Shown here piece after piece: positions 1-6,436 of a stretch of 7,864 bases of DNA. Where the stretch lies: the NCBI GenBank assembly GCA_027858555.1, contig JAQICP010000006.1, positions 1 through 7,864 of the forward strand, written 5' to 3'. This DNA comes from Vallitaleaceae bacterium. Lineage in GTDB: Bacteria; Bacillota; Clostridia; Lachnospirales; Vallitaleaceae. The notes beneath the pieces were generated by a model, which was not told the origin of the DNA, ran no database searches, and saw only the letters and a list, made by a program, of their open reading frames with translations. Position numbers and translations under genes: made by a program. The stretch's first letter is position 1; each line of letters opens with the position of its first letter.

Positions 1-248
1 AATATAGATATTATGGATGGTTGTAATGCGATGCAATCTTCTTCCCACCTAGCTTTTAGATCCATAAGCCTATCACCACTAATACCTCTATTTAGTACTT
101 GGATGTTCTTAGTTGGTAGCTCCGCATCAATAAGTTCAGCTACCATCTTCACATAACCAGAGCCTAAATCAGAGCCATCCGCTCTTTCTCTACCGACATC
201 TGTGACACTGTCTCCCTGAAAAAGTAGGGTTAATTGTTTGTCTGCCAT
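1..248 (-). CDS. SGNH/GDSL hydrolase, probable carbohydrate esterase (partial, C-terminus beyond left edge)
   Basis: The 82 visible residues carry the start of an SGNH-fold esterase. Block I is LLFQGDSVTDVGR, with the expected catalytic serine at residue 14, and the block II region is NRGISGDR near residues 53-60, holding the conserved glycine. The rest, including the Asn and the Asp-His pair, lies beyond the window. The ATG at 246-248 is well placed 5 nt after AGAAAGGAA, and the N-terminus MADKQLTLLF has no signal peptide, so the enzyme should be cytoplasmic. Family members hydrolyse acyl or acetyl esters. Placed after a mannanase and a mannoside phosphorylase, the likely job is to deacetylate imported acetylated manno-oligosaccharides, but this is inferred from context. 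It follows the chemoreceptor gene by 67 nt with no clear terminator, so co-transcription is likely. The family call is firm and the substrate is not. Confidence 0.85.
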   Translation of the reverse strand, partial: MADKQLTLLFQGDSVTDVGRERADGSDLGSGYVKMVAELIDAELPTKNIQVLNRGISGDRLMDLKARWEEDCIALQPSIISI

Positions 249-253
249 ATATG

Positions 254-262
254 TTCCTTTCT
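254..262 (-). promoter_or_regulatory. Ribosome binding site of the SGNH hydrolase gene
   Basis: On the minus strand AGAAAGGAA lies 5 nt before the ATG at 246-248. It supports this start and shows that the gene begins inside the window. The 67-nt gap to the chemoreceptor stop codon shows no stem followed by a T-run and no convincing promoter. Confidence 0.7.
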
Positions 263-315
263 AAATTTAATTCAAATCACACCTAAAGTAATAGGTACAA
301 CTATATCTTCTTTCA

Positions 316-2400
316 TTATATCTCAAAATGCCCTACATTTTTATTTAATTTTTGTACCATGTCAAATTGATCTTCTGTTAAATCTGCGACTTGGTTAATC
401 GAAGTTGTCACAGTACTCACACTTTCTGAAATATTTTGTGAGTTCGTTGATACCTCTTTAACCACTTCTGATATACCAGCCATGGCTTCATTCACCGTAT
501 GCATAAATTCCAACGTAATATTGGCCTCATTTCTAAAATGATCAGATATACCATATATCAACTTAGCATCATCATAATAGGCATCACCCGTATCAACAAA
601 CATGGCATAATCTTTAATAACTTCCGTATCCACAAAGTTAAGTAAGTCCTCAGCATTCTCAGATAAATTAGAAAAAGCATCTAACACTTGCCCCGTTGTA
701 GTCTGAATATCAATCGCTACGGTCATGGACTGTGTGGCTAATTTTCTTACCTCCTCAGCAACTACCGCAAACCCTTTGCCTTGTTCACCAGCTCTAGCAG
801 CTTCTATGGCAGCATTAAGAGCTAACAGATTAGTCTGTTCTGCAATACCCGTTATAACGAGCGTCATGTCAACAATTTCACTGACAATGCCACCTTTTTC
901 AATAGCTTGCTTTATGTTATTATGACGTTCCTTATAGATATATTCTGTTTTTTCTCTAGAATCATAAGCTGCTTTTTTAAGTGAACTTGCCCGGTTTTTA
1001 ATAGCCTCTGATGAGTTGATAGCATCTGTTGATACATCAACTAATTGTGACATGGATTTAATCATCAGATTATTAACACCTTCTATATCTTCAGATGAGG
1101 CTGCCGCTTCTTCCATGCAAGCAACAATATTTAGAATTTCATCATTAATCGCAGCTGCATCTTTCATAACCTTTTGAACTATATCAGATAAAGTCGCACC
1201 ATTATTTGATAACAATTCTGCATCTTCAACAGTTGTACCAATCAGTGACTTCAGATTGATATGCATCGTTTCTATGGCATCGTTCAAAGCTTTAATTTCA
1301 TCATTCTTTTTATAGCCATTGGGTTTAATGTTTAATTTACCTGCAGCTAATTGAATGGCGAAACCTACTAACTGATTAATTGGTTTTGTGATACCTCTAC
1401 CAATGACCATGGATACGATTATACCAATAACAAGAGACGTAAATGCAATGATAACAATAAAAATCATCATTGAATTAGTTGATTCTGACATATTAGTAAG
1501 CGCTAAAGTTGTCTTATCAAAGCTGCTTGTAGATGTTTCATCAACAGCACTTAACAATTTCGTAATGGCATCATCTCGATGGTTACTTGCAACTTCTAGG
1601 GATTCCCAAGCCTCTATCAACTCATTAACATTGGTCTCATACAATGTCTTATAAGAAGTAATAACATCTAGGGGCACCTGATCAGCTGGCGCATATATTA
1701 CCTCACTTATATTAGCAAGCCTTGTATCAATAGCCTCATATTCGCTGTAGGAGTCAAGAATCAACTGGCGGTCTCTTGTTACCTGCGCTAGAAGATTCGC
1801 CTCTATTATATTAAATACTGATTCTTCTACTTCATTCATATTAGCAATCCTTATTTCTTTTGCATCAATTAAAGTATCATCAAAAGCGCCTGTTATAAGC
1901 CCTTGCGTCAATGAATCTGATTCATAATCGATGTAGTCTCTGCATGCTTCAAGCATACTAGAACCTACTTTTGCCGAACTCACTTTAATTGCACTAATGT
2001 TGTCTGTTATGGCAATAGTTTCGGCTGTGTCCATTTTAAAAGTTTCGAATTCCTCTACGGCCGTTTGAATAGAAGGGACCATAGTTGATAACTCATCATG
2101 TGACTGTGTGAATATTAACGCCTCTGTCAATATGGTATCAATCTCTTGAAATATATTATCTATGTCCGATATATAAGTATCATCACTTGTTAAAGCATAA
2201 TTATTCGTTAGCAACGCGATGTTTTTTATTTTTTGCTCTAATATACTGTTTCGTTCAAGCTGTGGCATATAGATAGCTTTAAAACTGCTTGCTACGTTCA
2301 CAGATTGTTTAGATGTAAATATTGAAAAAGCTGAAACCATCAAAAGCATAATCAATAAAAATGAAAAACCAAATAATATCTTAGTTTTGATTTTCAACAC
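316..2400 (-). CDS. Methyl-accepting chemotaxis protein (transmembrane chemoreceptor)
   Basis: This is a complete 694-residue chemoreceptor that would signal to a CheA-CheW array. A short cytoplasmic start leads into TM1 (about residues 7-28), then a helical extracellular sensor of about 280 residues, TM2 (about 311-334), and a HAMP domain (about 335-388). The signalling domain has a near-consensus hairpin tip, IAEQTNLLALNAAIEAARAG at residues 519-538, followed by GKGFAVVAEEVRKLA. The long all-helical sensor may be of the four-helix-bundle or double-bundle (HBM-like) kind, but I see no ligand motif. The start is GTG at 2398-2400, 8 nt after GAGAGG; TTG in the next codon is possible. There is no C-terminal CheR-binding pentapeptide. 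It lies 21 nt after the GH113 gene, so it is almost surely co-transcribed with the mannan genes. A role in taxis to mannan-derived sugars, directly or through the sugar-binding lipoprotein, is inference. Confidence 0.95.
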   Translation of the reverse strand: MLKIKTKILFGFSFLLIMLLMVSAFSIFTSKQSVNVASSFKAIYMPQLERNSILEQKIKNIALLTNNYALTSDDTYISDIDNIFQEIDTILTEALIFTQSHDELSTMVPSIQTAVEEFETFKMDTAETIAITDNISAIKVSSAKVGSSMLEACRDYIDYESDSLTQGLITGAFDDTLIDAKEIRIANMNEVEESVFNIIEANLLAQVTRDRQLILDSYSEYEAIDTRLANISEVIYAPADQVPLDVITSYKTLYETNVNELIEAWESLEVASNHRDDAITKLLSAVDETSTSSFDKTTLALTNMSESTNSMMIFIVIIAFTSLVIGIIVSMVIGRGITKPINQLVGFAIQLAAGKLNIKPNGYKKNDEIKALNDAIETMHINLKSLIGTTVEDAELLSNNGATLSDIVQKVMKDAAAINDEILNIVACMEEAAASSEDIEGVNNLMIKSMSQLVDVSTDAINSSEAIKNRASSLKKAAYDSREKTEYIYKERHNNIKQAIEKGGIVSEIVDMTLVITGIAEQTNLLALNAAIEAARAGEQGKGFAVVAEEVRKLATQSMTVAIDIQTTTGQVLDAFSNLSENAEDLLNFVDTEVIKDYAMFVDTGDAYYDDAKLIYGISDHFRNEANITLEFMHTVNEAMAGISEVVKEVSTNSQNISESVSTVTTSINQVADLTEDQFDMVQKLNKNVGHFEI

Positions 2401-2408
2401 AGCACCAT

Positions 2409-2414
2409 CCTCTC
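2409..2414 (-). promoter_or_regulatory. Ribosome binding site supporting a GTG start for the chemoreceptor
   Basis: Minus-strand GAGAGG ends 8 nt before GTG at 2398-2400. No ATG in the reading frame is close by. The ATG at 2406-2408 abuts this site, is in another frame and meets TGA after four codons, so it is not the start. Confidence 0.6.
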
Positions 2415-2421
2415 ATTACTA

Positions 2422-3348
2422 CTACTTTGCATAAAATCTCTTTATAACTTTCTCTGCTGTCTTCCCATAAACAGCATAATCATCATCTTTTTTTGCATCT
2501 TTTAGGTCATATAGCTTATGACTCCAATCCCATAGGCCAAAACCTGCTACCCAATCTCTATCACTGGTTTTTGCAAACATCTCTTTATAATAATCAGCTT
2601 GTACCTTCATATCTGCTTTCCCTATAAGGGACCAATCATTAGGAATCATCTCGGCACCTTGCTTACTGGAACAACCAGCTTCAGCAAAGAAAAACGGTTT
2701 ATCATATTGTGTAACCACCGCTTCAATTCTGTCTAATTCGGCGTCCCATGTTCCACTTGGATAATAACCACTGGAACTGATCACATCCACTGCATCCCAC
2801 CAAGTAATATTGGCTTCTTGGTACTTGTCTGCATTATAAGTGATTAGTCCAGTATAATGGGTACGGACCTCACTGATCAAAGCACGCCACTGGTCTGCTC
2901 GTCTATCCGTCTGAACCATCTCACAACCGACGACAAGCATCTCACAACCGGTTTCCTCTGCAATCTTAGCATAGTGACACTGATAAGCTGTGTAACTCGC
3001 AAACCATTCATGCCATTTAGGTTCACAGGGCACATCGACATCAAAGAAATTGATGTGAGCGCGCCATGTACCATTTCTTACATTAACAAGGGGTTTTAAT
3101 ATGACTTTCAGACCCAAAGACTTGGCATAATTAATCATGCCAGTTAATTCATCGTCCCCAACAATATGGGGACCGTTATAATCCACTACTACAGATTGTG
3201 CCGTATCTTGTAATGCTGCCAGGCAGAATATAACATGGGAAATATTAGTTCTTTCTTTTAATTGTCTCAGAGATTCCTTTGTTCTTTCTTGCTTGAAGGA
3301 GCCTCTCGGGGCACAAAACCCAAATGTGAATCCTTTAATATATTTAAT
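2422..3348 (-). CDS. GH113-type beta-1,4-mannanase / manno-oligosaccharide hydrolase, apparent ATT start
   Basis: This is a cytoplasmic TIM-barrel glycosidase of 308 residues, about the length of the known GH113 mannanase from Alicyclobacillus. The fold starts with KYIKGFTFGFCAPRGSF and continues through LKPLVNVRNGTWRAHINFFD. The likely acid/base is Glu143 in GCEMVQ and the likely nucleophile is Glu223 in FFFAEAGCS. They are 80 residues apart, as I recall for the Alicyclobacillus enzyme (Glu151 and Glu231). Aromatic stretches such as ITWWDAVDVISSSGYYP and FGLWDWS would line the sugar cleft. There is no signal peptide, so it should act on imported oligosaccharides. The first ordinary start codon in frame is GTG at 3184-3186, which would remove 54 residues including the first barrel strand. 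The conserved reading continues upstream to ATT at 3346-3348, 5 nt after a perfect GGAGGTG, and an in-frame TAG lies at 3382-3384. I therefore annotate an ATT start. Family is confident; endo versus exo action is open. Confidence 0.88.
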   Translation of the reverse strand: MKYIKGFTFGFCAPRGSFKQERTKESLRQLKERTNISHVIFCLAALQDTAQSVVVDYNGPHIVGDDELTGMINYAKSLGLKVILKPLVNVRNGTWRAHINFFDVDVPCEPKWHEWFASYTAYQCHYAKIAEETGCEMLVVGCEMVQTDRRADQWRALISEVRTHYTGLITYNADKYQEANITWWDAVDVISSSGYYPSGTWDAELDRIEAVVTQYDKPFFFAEAGCSSKQGAEMIPNDWSLIGKADMKVQADYYKEMFAKTSDRDWVAGFGLWDWSHKLYDLKDAKKDDDYAVYGKTAEKVIKRFYAK

Positions 3349-3353
3349 AGTAA

Positions 3354-3360
3354 CACCTCC
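3354..3360 (-). promoter_or_regulatory. Perfect ribosome binding site placing the GH113 start at ATT
   Basis: Minus-strand GGAGGTG is followed by TTACT and then ATT AAA TAT in the mannanase frame. The 5-nt spacing is ideal. The GTG embedded in the site itself is in another frame, which reaches TGA before the barrel motifs, so it cannot be the start. Confidence 0.8.
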
Positions 3361-3364
3361 GTAT

Positions 3365-3433
3365 TTATAGCCTAGTTCAATCTATAAAACTTCTTGTTGA
3401 TTATAGGAATAGGCACTTATAGTCCTAATCTAT
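3365..3433 (-). repeat. Pair of imperfect direct repeats in the GH113 leader
   Basis: On the minus strand the segments at 3417-3433 and 3365-3385 both begin with ATAGATT and end with CTATAA, with 4 bases between these parts in the first and 8 in the second. The first copy overlaps the candidate -10 box and start point. They could be tandem binding sites for a regulator, or simple AT-rich similarity. Confidence 0.3.
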
Positions 3434-3460
3434 TACACAAGTTCCGTCCTGATCTCTCAA
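3432..3460 (-). promoter_or_regulatory. Candidate sigma-A type promoter ahead of GH113
   Basis: On the minus strand TTGAGA (3455-3460) and TGTAAT (3432-3437) are 17 nt apart, each matching five of six consensus bases. Initiation would fall near 3425, giving a leader of roughly 77 nt before the ATT start. It would let GH113, the chemoreceptor and the esterase be transcribed apart from the transporter genes. In AT-rich DNA such matches arise by chance, so this is only a candidate. Confidence 0.4.
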
Positions 3461-3532
3461 TTCTTACTTCTGCGTCCTTACTTTTAAGTTCTTACTCATT
3501 ACTTACTACCTTGTTTTTTAACTCGTTCAAGC

Positions 3533-4555
3533 CTACATAATCCCTATTTCATGATCGTCTTCTACAATCTCATCATGATCTTTAATATAGTTCACCAACG
3601 TATTCACATCTGTAAATGCCAATCCCACATAAGTATCGGCTGCACCATAATAGATAGCAATACGTCCAGTTTCTGCGTCATGAATAGTCGCACAAGGAAA
3701 TACCACATTGTTAACGAAGCCTCTTTCTTCATACCACTCTTCCGGTGTTAATATGAAGTTCTTACAACGATATTTTACTTTTGATGGTTCATCGATGTCC
3801 AGAATTGCTGCACCCATGCTATACACCAAACCATTACAAGTACCGGTCACGCCATGATAGAGCATAAGCCATCCTTCACTGGTTTCAATAGGTGCTGGTC
3901 CGCCACCGATTTTAACAGATTGCCACCAACCGTCACCACCACGACTCATCACATGTCTGTGCCTACCCCAATAGGTCATATCAGGACTCTCGCTTAGAAA
4001 GATGTCGCCAAAAGGTGTGTGACTGCTATCGCTAGGTCTTGTAAGCAACATGAATTTATCATTAATTTTTCTAGGGAACAAGACACCATTTCTATTAAAT
4101 GGAATCATCGGATTTTCGATTCTAACAAACGTTTTGAAATCTTCAGTTTTTGCAATACCTAGTGACGCACCATAAAAGTCTGTACACCAGATAATATAAT
4201 AGGTATCTTCAACTTTGATTAGCCTAGGGTCATATGCGTATTTTGGATTAAAGGACTGGCCCATTTCATCCACAAATTCTATTGGCGTAGGATCAATGTC
4301 CCACTTGATGCCATTGGTACTTTTACCCATGCTAAGGTGTGGACGACCATTAATCGTCTCTGCTCTAAATACGCCGATGAAAGCATCTTTGTAGGCAATA
4401 ACTGCGCTATTGAATATTCTCGCTACACCTTCCACAGGATTTCTTTTCGTGATGGGATTTTCTGAGTACCGCCAAACTGGCACTTTTATGTCACTTGGTT
4501 TTTCCTGCCAAGGCATATTAGCTACTCGGCTACCAATAATTTCAATGTTATTCAT
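3533..4555 (-). CDS. GH130 family beta-mannoside phosphorylase
   Basis: This 340-residue five-bladed beta-propeller enzyme belongs to GH130. These enzymes cleave beta-1,4-mannosidic bonds with phosphate, releasing alpha-mannose 1-phosphate. Family signatures are GVARIFNSAVIAYKDAFIGV (residues 43-62), YAYDPRL with the likely catalytic Asp109, LFPRK (Arg162), LLTRPSD (Arg173), WWQSVKIGGGPAPI (Lys215), LMLYHGV (His234) and YYGAADT (Asp307). The basic residues match the phosphate-binding set, so phosphorolysis rather than hydrolysis is expected. The length and motifs suit the manno-oligosaccharide phosphorylase branch (GH130_2) better than the longer mannosyl-glucose phosphorylases. Mannosyl-GlcNAc as substrate cannot be excluded, but the GH113 neighbour favours plant-type mannan. 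There is no signal peptide, so it is cytoplasmic. The ATG at 4553-4555 lies 8 nt after AGAAGGAG. It is downstream of the permeases and upstream of GH113 on the same strand. Confidence 0.93.
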   Translation of the reverse strand: MNNIEIIGSRVANMPWQEKPSDIKVPVWRYSENPITKRNPVEGVARIFNSAVIAYKDAFIGVFRAETINGRPHLSMGKSTNGIKWDIDPTPIEFVDEMGQSFNPKYAYDPRLIKVEDTYYIIWCTDFYGASLGIAKTEDFKTFVRIENPMIPFNRNGVLFPRKINDKFMLLTRPSDSSHTPFGDIFLSESPDMTYWGRHRHVMSRGGDGWWQSVKIGGGPAPIETSEGWLMLYHGVTGTCNGLVYSMGAAILDIDEPSKVKYRCKNFILTPEEWYEERGFVNNVVFPCATIHDAETGRIAIYYGAADTYVGLAFTDVNTLVNYIKDHDEIVEDDHEIGIM

Positions 4556-4563
4556 GATTATTA

Positions 4564-4571
4564 CTCCTTCT
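4564..4571 (-). promoter_or_regulatory. Ribosome binding site of the GH130 gene
   Basis: Minus-strand AGAAGGAG lies 8 nt before the ATG at 4553-4555. It abuts the inverted repeat at 4571-4609, so folding of that repeat in the mRNA could affect access to it. Confidence 0.7.
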
Positions 4572-4609
4572 AAGTCATAGCATACTCTTAGAATATTCTA
4601 TGCGACTTA
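4571..4609 (-). repeat. Inverted repeat (possible mRNA hairpin or operator) ahead of GH130
   Basis: The outer arms TAAGTC and GACTTA (4571-4576 and 4604-4609) and inner arms GCATA and TATGC (4580-4584 and 4599-4603) can pair with one 3-nt bulge, 11 pairs in all, around a 14-nt loop. A perfect 12-bp palindrome, TAGAATATTCTA at 4589-4600, overlaps the same segment and offers an alternative pairing. There is no T-run after it, so it is not a standard terminator. It could be an operator, an mRNA processing or stability element, or a translational control hairpin. Confidence 0.5.
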
Positions 4610-4643
4610 CTATCTTATTGATTTAGTATTTTTTGCTTTACTT

Positions 4644-4657
4644 GTTAAGCGTTTATC
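4644..4657. promoter_or_regulatory. Candidate LacI-family / CcpA-like operator with central CG
   Basis: GTTAAGCGTTTATC is an imperfect palindrome (10 of 14 positions symmetric) around a central CG, the general form of LacI-family operators. The core AAACGCTT, read on the minus strand, resembles the centre of a cre site, but the flanking TG and CA of the cre consensus are absent. It lies just after the MalG-type permease stop codon and ahead of GH130. It is a weak call. Confidence 0.25.
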
Positions 4658-4665
4658 CATTCACT

Positions 4666-5499
4666 CTATTTTACTGATCCTTGGGTGAATCCATTATATA
4701 TGTACTTTTGTAACAAGAAGAATATAATCAAGGTCGGTATGATTGTTATAATAATACCGGCACAGATGATTTCCCATTGTGCGCCAAATGGCCCTACAAA
4801 TCTAAAAAGAGATGTTGACACAACTGGCAGGTCGGCGGATGGCATGTACAAGAACGGTGTGTAAAAATCGTTGTACATGGTAATCCCTCTGATAATGACC
4901 ACTGTAACTATTGCTGGCTTTAGCAGCGGCATAATTATCTTTCGATATATGGTAAAATACGAAGCACCTTCAAGCATGGCCGATTCATCCAATGATACCG
5001 AGATACTGCCCATAAATTGAATGAATATATAGATTGAGATGATATCCGTCCCCATATAGATCATAATTGGTGCCAGTCTTGAGTTGAACAAACCCAAACT
5101 TTCTACAATCTGAAATGTGGCAACTTGGGTTGTTACACTAGGTATTAATGTTGCAAATAAAAATAATATCATAAGTATTTTACTAAGTTTGAATTCAAAA
5201 CGACTTAGTACATAGGCAACTAAAGTTCCTATGATAATGGTTCCAAACAAAGCCACTACCAATATAATGGAGGTATTGACGAATCCAAGAACCATTTTAC
5301 CACCTGTGAAGGCTGTCTTATAGTTTTCGATATTGAGAAAGCTCTCTGGTAAATCTAATTTATTAGATGAAGCAAATTCTGCTTTTGTTTTAAATGATGC
5401 CATAAATACAACAACTAGAGGAATGATGGCAACAATAGCTCCCAATATTAGGGTTATGTATTTTATGCCAATGAGTATGCCGTTTTTAATCTTATACAT
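4666..5499 (-). CDS. CUT1 sugar ABC transporter permease, MalG type
   Basis: This 277-residue membrane protein is the second of two permeases and should form the translocation pore with its upstream partner. Hydrophobic segments occur near residues 12-34, 72-97, 107-125, 145-163, 195-207 and 245-264, the six-helix layout of MalG-like proteins. The cytoplasmic EAA loop that docks the ATPase is at residues 172-195, with ESAMLEGASYFTIYRKIIMP; the second EAA residue is Ser, which is tolerated in the family. The C-terminus YIYNGFTQGSVK is typical of CUT1 MalG-type subunits. The ATG at 5497-5499 is 4 nt after the stop of the upstream permease, and its AAGGAGG site lies inside that gene's last codons, so translation is probably coupled. 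The substrate is probably a manno-oligosaccharide, inferred from the GH130 and GH113 genes downstream. Confidence 0.94.
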   Translation of the reverse strand: MYKIKNGILIGIKYITLILGAIVAIIPLVVVFMASFKTKAEFASSNKLDLPESFLNIENYKTAFTGGKMVLGFVNTSIILVVALFGTIIIGTLVAYVLSRFEFKLSKILMILFLFATLIPSVTTQVATFQIVESLGLFNSRLAPIMIYMGTDIISIYIFIQFMGSISVSLDESAMLEGASYFTIYRKIIMPLLKPAIVTVVIIRGITMYNDFYTPFLYMPSADLPVVSTSLFRFVGPFGAQWEIICAGIIITIIPTLIIFFLLQKYIYNGFTQGSVK

Positions 5500-5503
5500 A
5501 TAA

Positions 5504-6382
5504 TCAATCCTCCTTCTTTATTGCGAAATAGACCCGTTGAATAATTGTGACAAATACGACTATGAATAATAAGACCACTGCCATTGAGGACGCAAGTCCG
5601 AGCTTGCCTGTTTCAAAGGCCATATTAACCGTTTGAATAACAAATGTACCCGTTCCATTGCTACCATGTAACATGATATATGGAATATCGAATACGGCGA
5701 TTGCACCTGATATGGAAAGTATAAGATTGAGCTCAATGATTCTTCTGATACTTGGCAATATGATGTATCTGAATTTCTGCCATTTATTAGCGCCATCAAT
5801 ATCAGCTGCTTCGTATATTTCACTACCGATAGACTGCATGGCACCAAGAAAAATAATGAAATTAAAACCCATATAACGCCATACAGATACACCGGCTAGG
5901 GCAATATTATTAATTTTTGTATCTAAAAGCCATTGCTGACTAAGATTACCAAGTCCAATTAATTCCAGTACTGAATCTAATGTGCCGCCTGATTGAAAAA
6001 ACACCCTAAATATAAGTGCGATTGCCACCCCATTAATCAGATAAGGGAAGAATATGGCACCTTTGAAAAAGTTTTTAGCCTTCACCTTAAAAGAAAGCAC
6101 AGTTGCAAAATACAGCGCAACACCCAATTGAATAAATGAACCAACCAAGTAATAAAGGCTCACTTTGAATACTTCAAAATACTTGGGATCCGTAAAAAGT
6201 CGAACATAATTATCAACGCCTATGAACTCCTTCACCTTACTGAGACCGTTCCAAGAGGTTGTACTGTAATAGAATAGATTTGCCAGTGGTAAGTATGAAA
6301 ACGTCACCAAAAGGGTTATAGGGATGATTAGAAATGCAAAAATTAGTATGCGTCTTTGTGTACTATACTTGAGTCTGGACAT
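5504..6382 (-). CDS. CUT1 sugar ABC transporter permease, MalF type
   Basis: This 292-residue inner-membrane permease pairs with the MalG-type protein encoded next. TM1 is at about residues 11-33, with further segments near 74-97, 107-129, 160-182, 217-236 and 264-286. The EAA loop is close to consensus: IYEAADIDGANKWQKFRYII at residues 189-208, followed by LP. The frame stays open upstream to a GTG at 6446-6448, but that codon lies in the intergenic hairpin and has no suitable ribosome binding site. The ATG at 6380-6382 is preceded by AAGGAGGT at a 6-nt spacing and gives the usual MSRLKYSTQRR start, so it is preferred. The long periplasmic insert of enteric MalF is absent, as is normal in Firmicutes. 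The last codons contain the ribosome binding site of the next gene. Confidence 0.95.
   Translation of the reverse strand: MSRLKYSTQRRILIFAFLIIPITLLVTFSYLPLANLFYYSTTSWNGLSKVKEFIGVDNYVRLFTDPKYFEVFKVSLYYLVGSFIQLGVALYFATVLSFKVKAKNFFKGAIFFPYLINGVAIALIFRVFFQSGGTLDSVLELIGLGNLSQQWLLDTKINNIALAGVSVWRYMGFNFIIFLGAMQSIGSEIYEAADIDGANKWQKFRYIILPSIRRIIELNLILSISGAIAVFDIPYIMLHGSNGTGTFVIQTVNMAFETGKLGLASSMAVVLLFIVVFVTIIQRVYFAIKKED
5509..5515 (-). promoter_or_regulatory. Ribosome binding site of the MalG-type permease, inside the MalF-type gene
   Basis: Minus-strand AAGGAGG forms part of the final Lys-Lys-Glu-Asp codons of the upstream permease and sits 9 nt before the ATG at 5497-5499. With a 4-nt intergenic gap this points to translational coupling of the two subunits. 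Confidence 0.75.
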
Positions 6383-6388
6383 CTTCTT

Positions 6389-6396
6389 ACCTCCTT
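6389..6396 (-). promoter_or_regulatory. Ribosome binding site fixing the MalF-type permease start
   Basis: Minus-strand AAGGAGGT is 6 nt before the ATG at 6380-6382. It argues against the upstream in-frame GTG at 6446-6448, which would add 22 residues without a binding site of its own. Confidence 0.85.
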
Positions 6397-6436
6397 TTAA
6401 TATTTTTTCGTTACATATTTTACATGTTTTTTTTAA

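Noticed and set aside
725..925. Plus-strand open frame of 66 codons opposite the chemoreceptor
   Set aside because: It is antisense to the conserved signalling tip, and its composition reflects the codons of that gene. No ribosome binding site or family resemblance is seen.
1388..1654. Plus-strand open frame of 88 codons opposite TM2 of the chemoreceptor
   Set aside because: Its hydrophobic look is the complement of the TM2 and HAMP coding region; it has no support as a gene.
2422..3186. GTG at 3184-3186 as the start of the GH113 gene
   Set aside because: It would delete the first barrel strand and the conserved KGFTFG region, and no good ribosome binding site precedes it. The ATT at 3346-3348 fits better.
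3464..3499. Eleven-codon minus-strand open frame (MSKNLKVRTQK) in the gap after GH130
   Set aside because: It is too short and has no proper ribosome binding site; there is no sign of a leader peptide with regulatory codons.
5560..5892. 110-codon minus-strand frame inside the MalF-type permease
   Set aside because: It overlaps the EAA loop region of a clear permease in another frame and has no start signal of its own.
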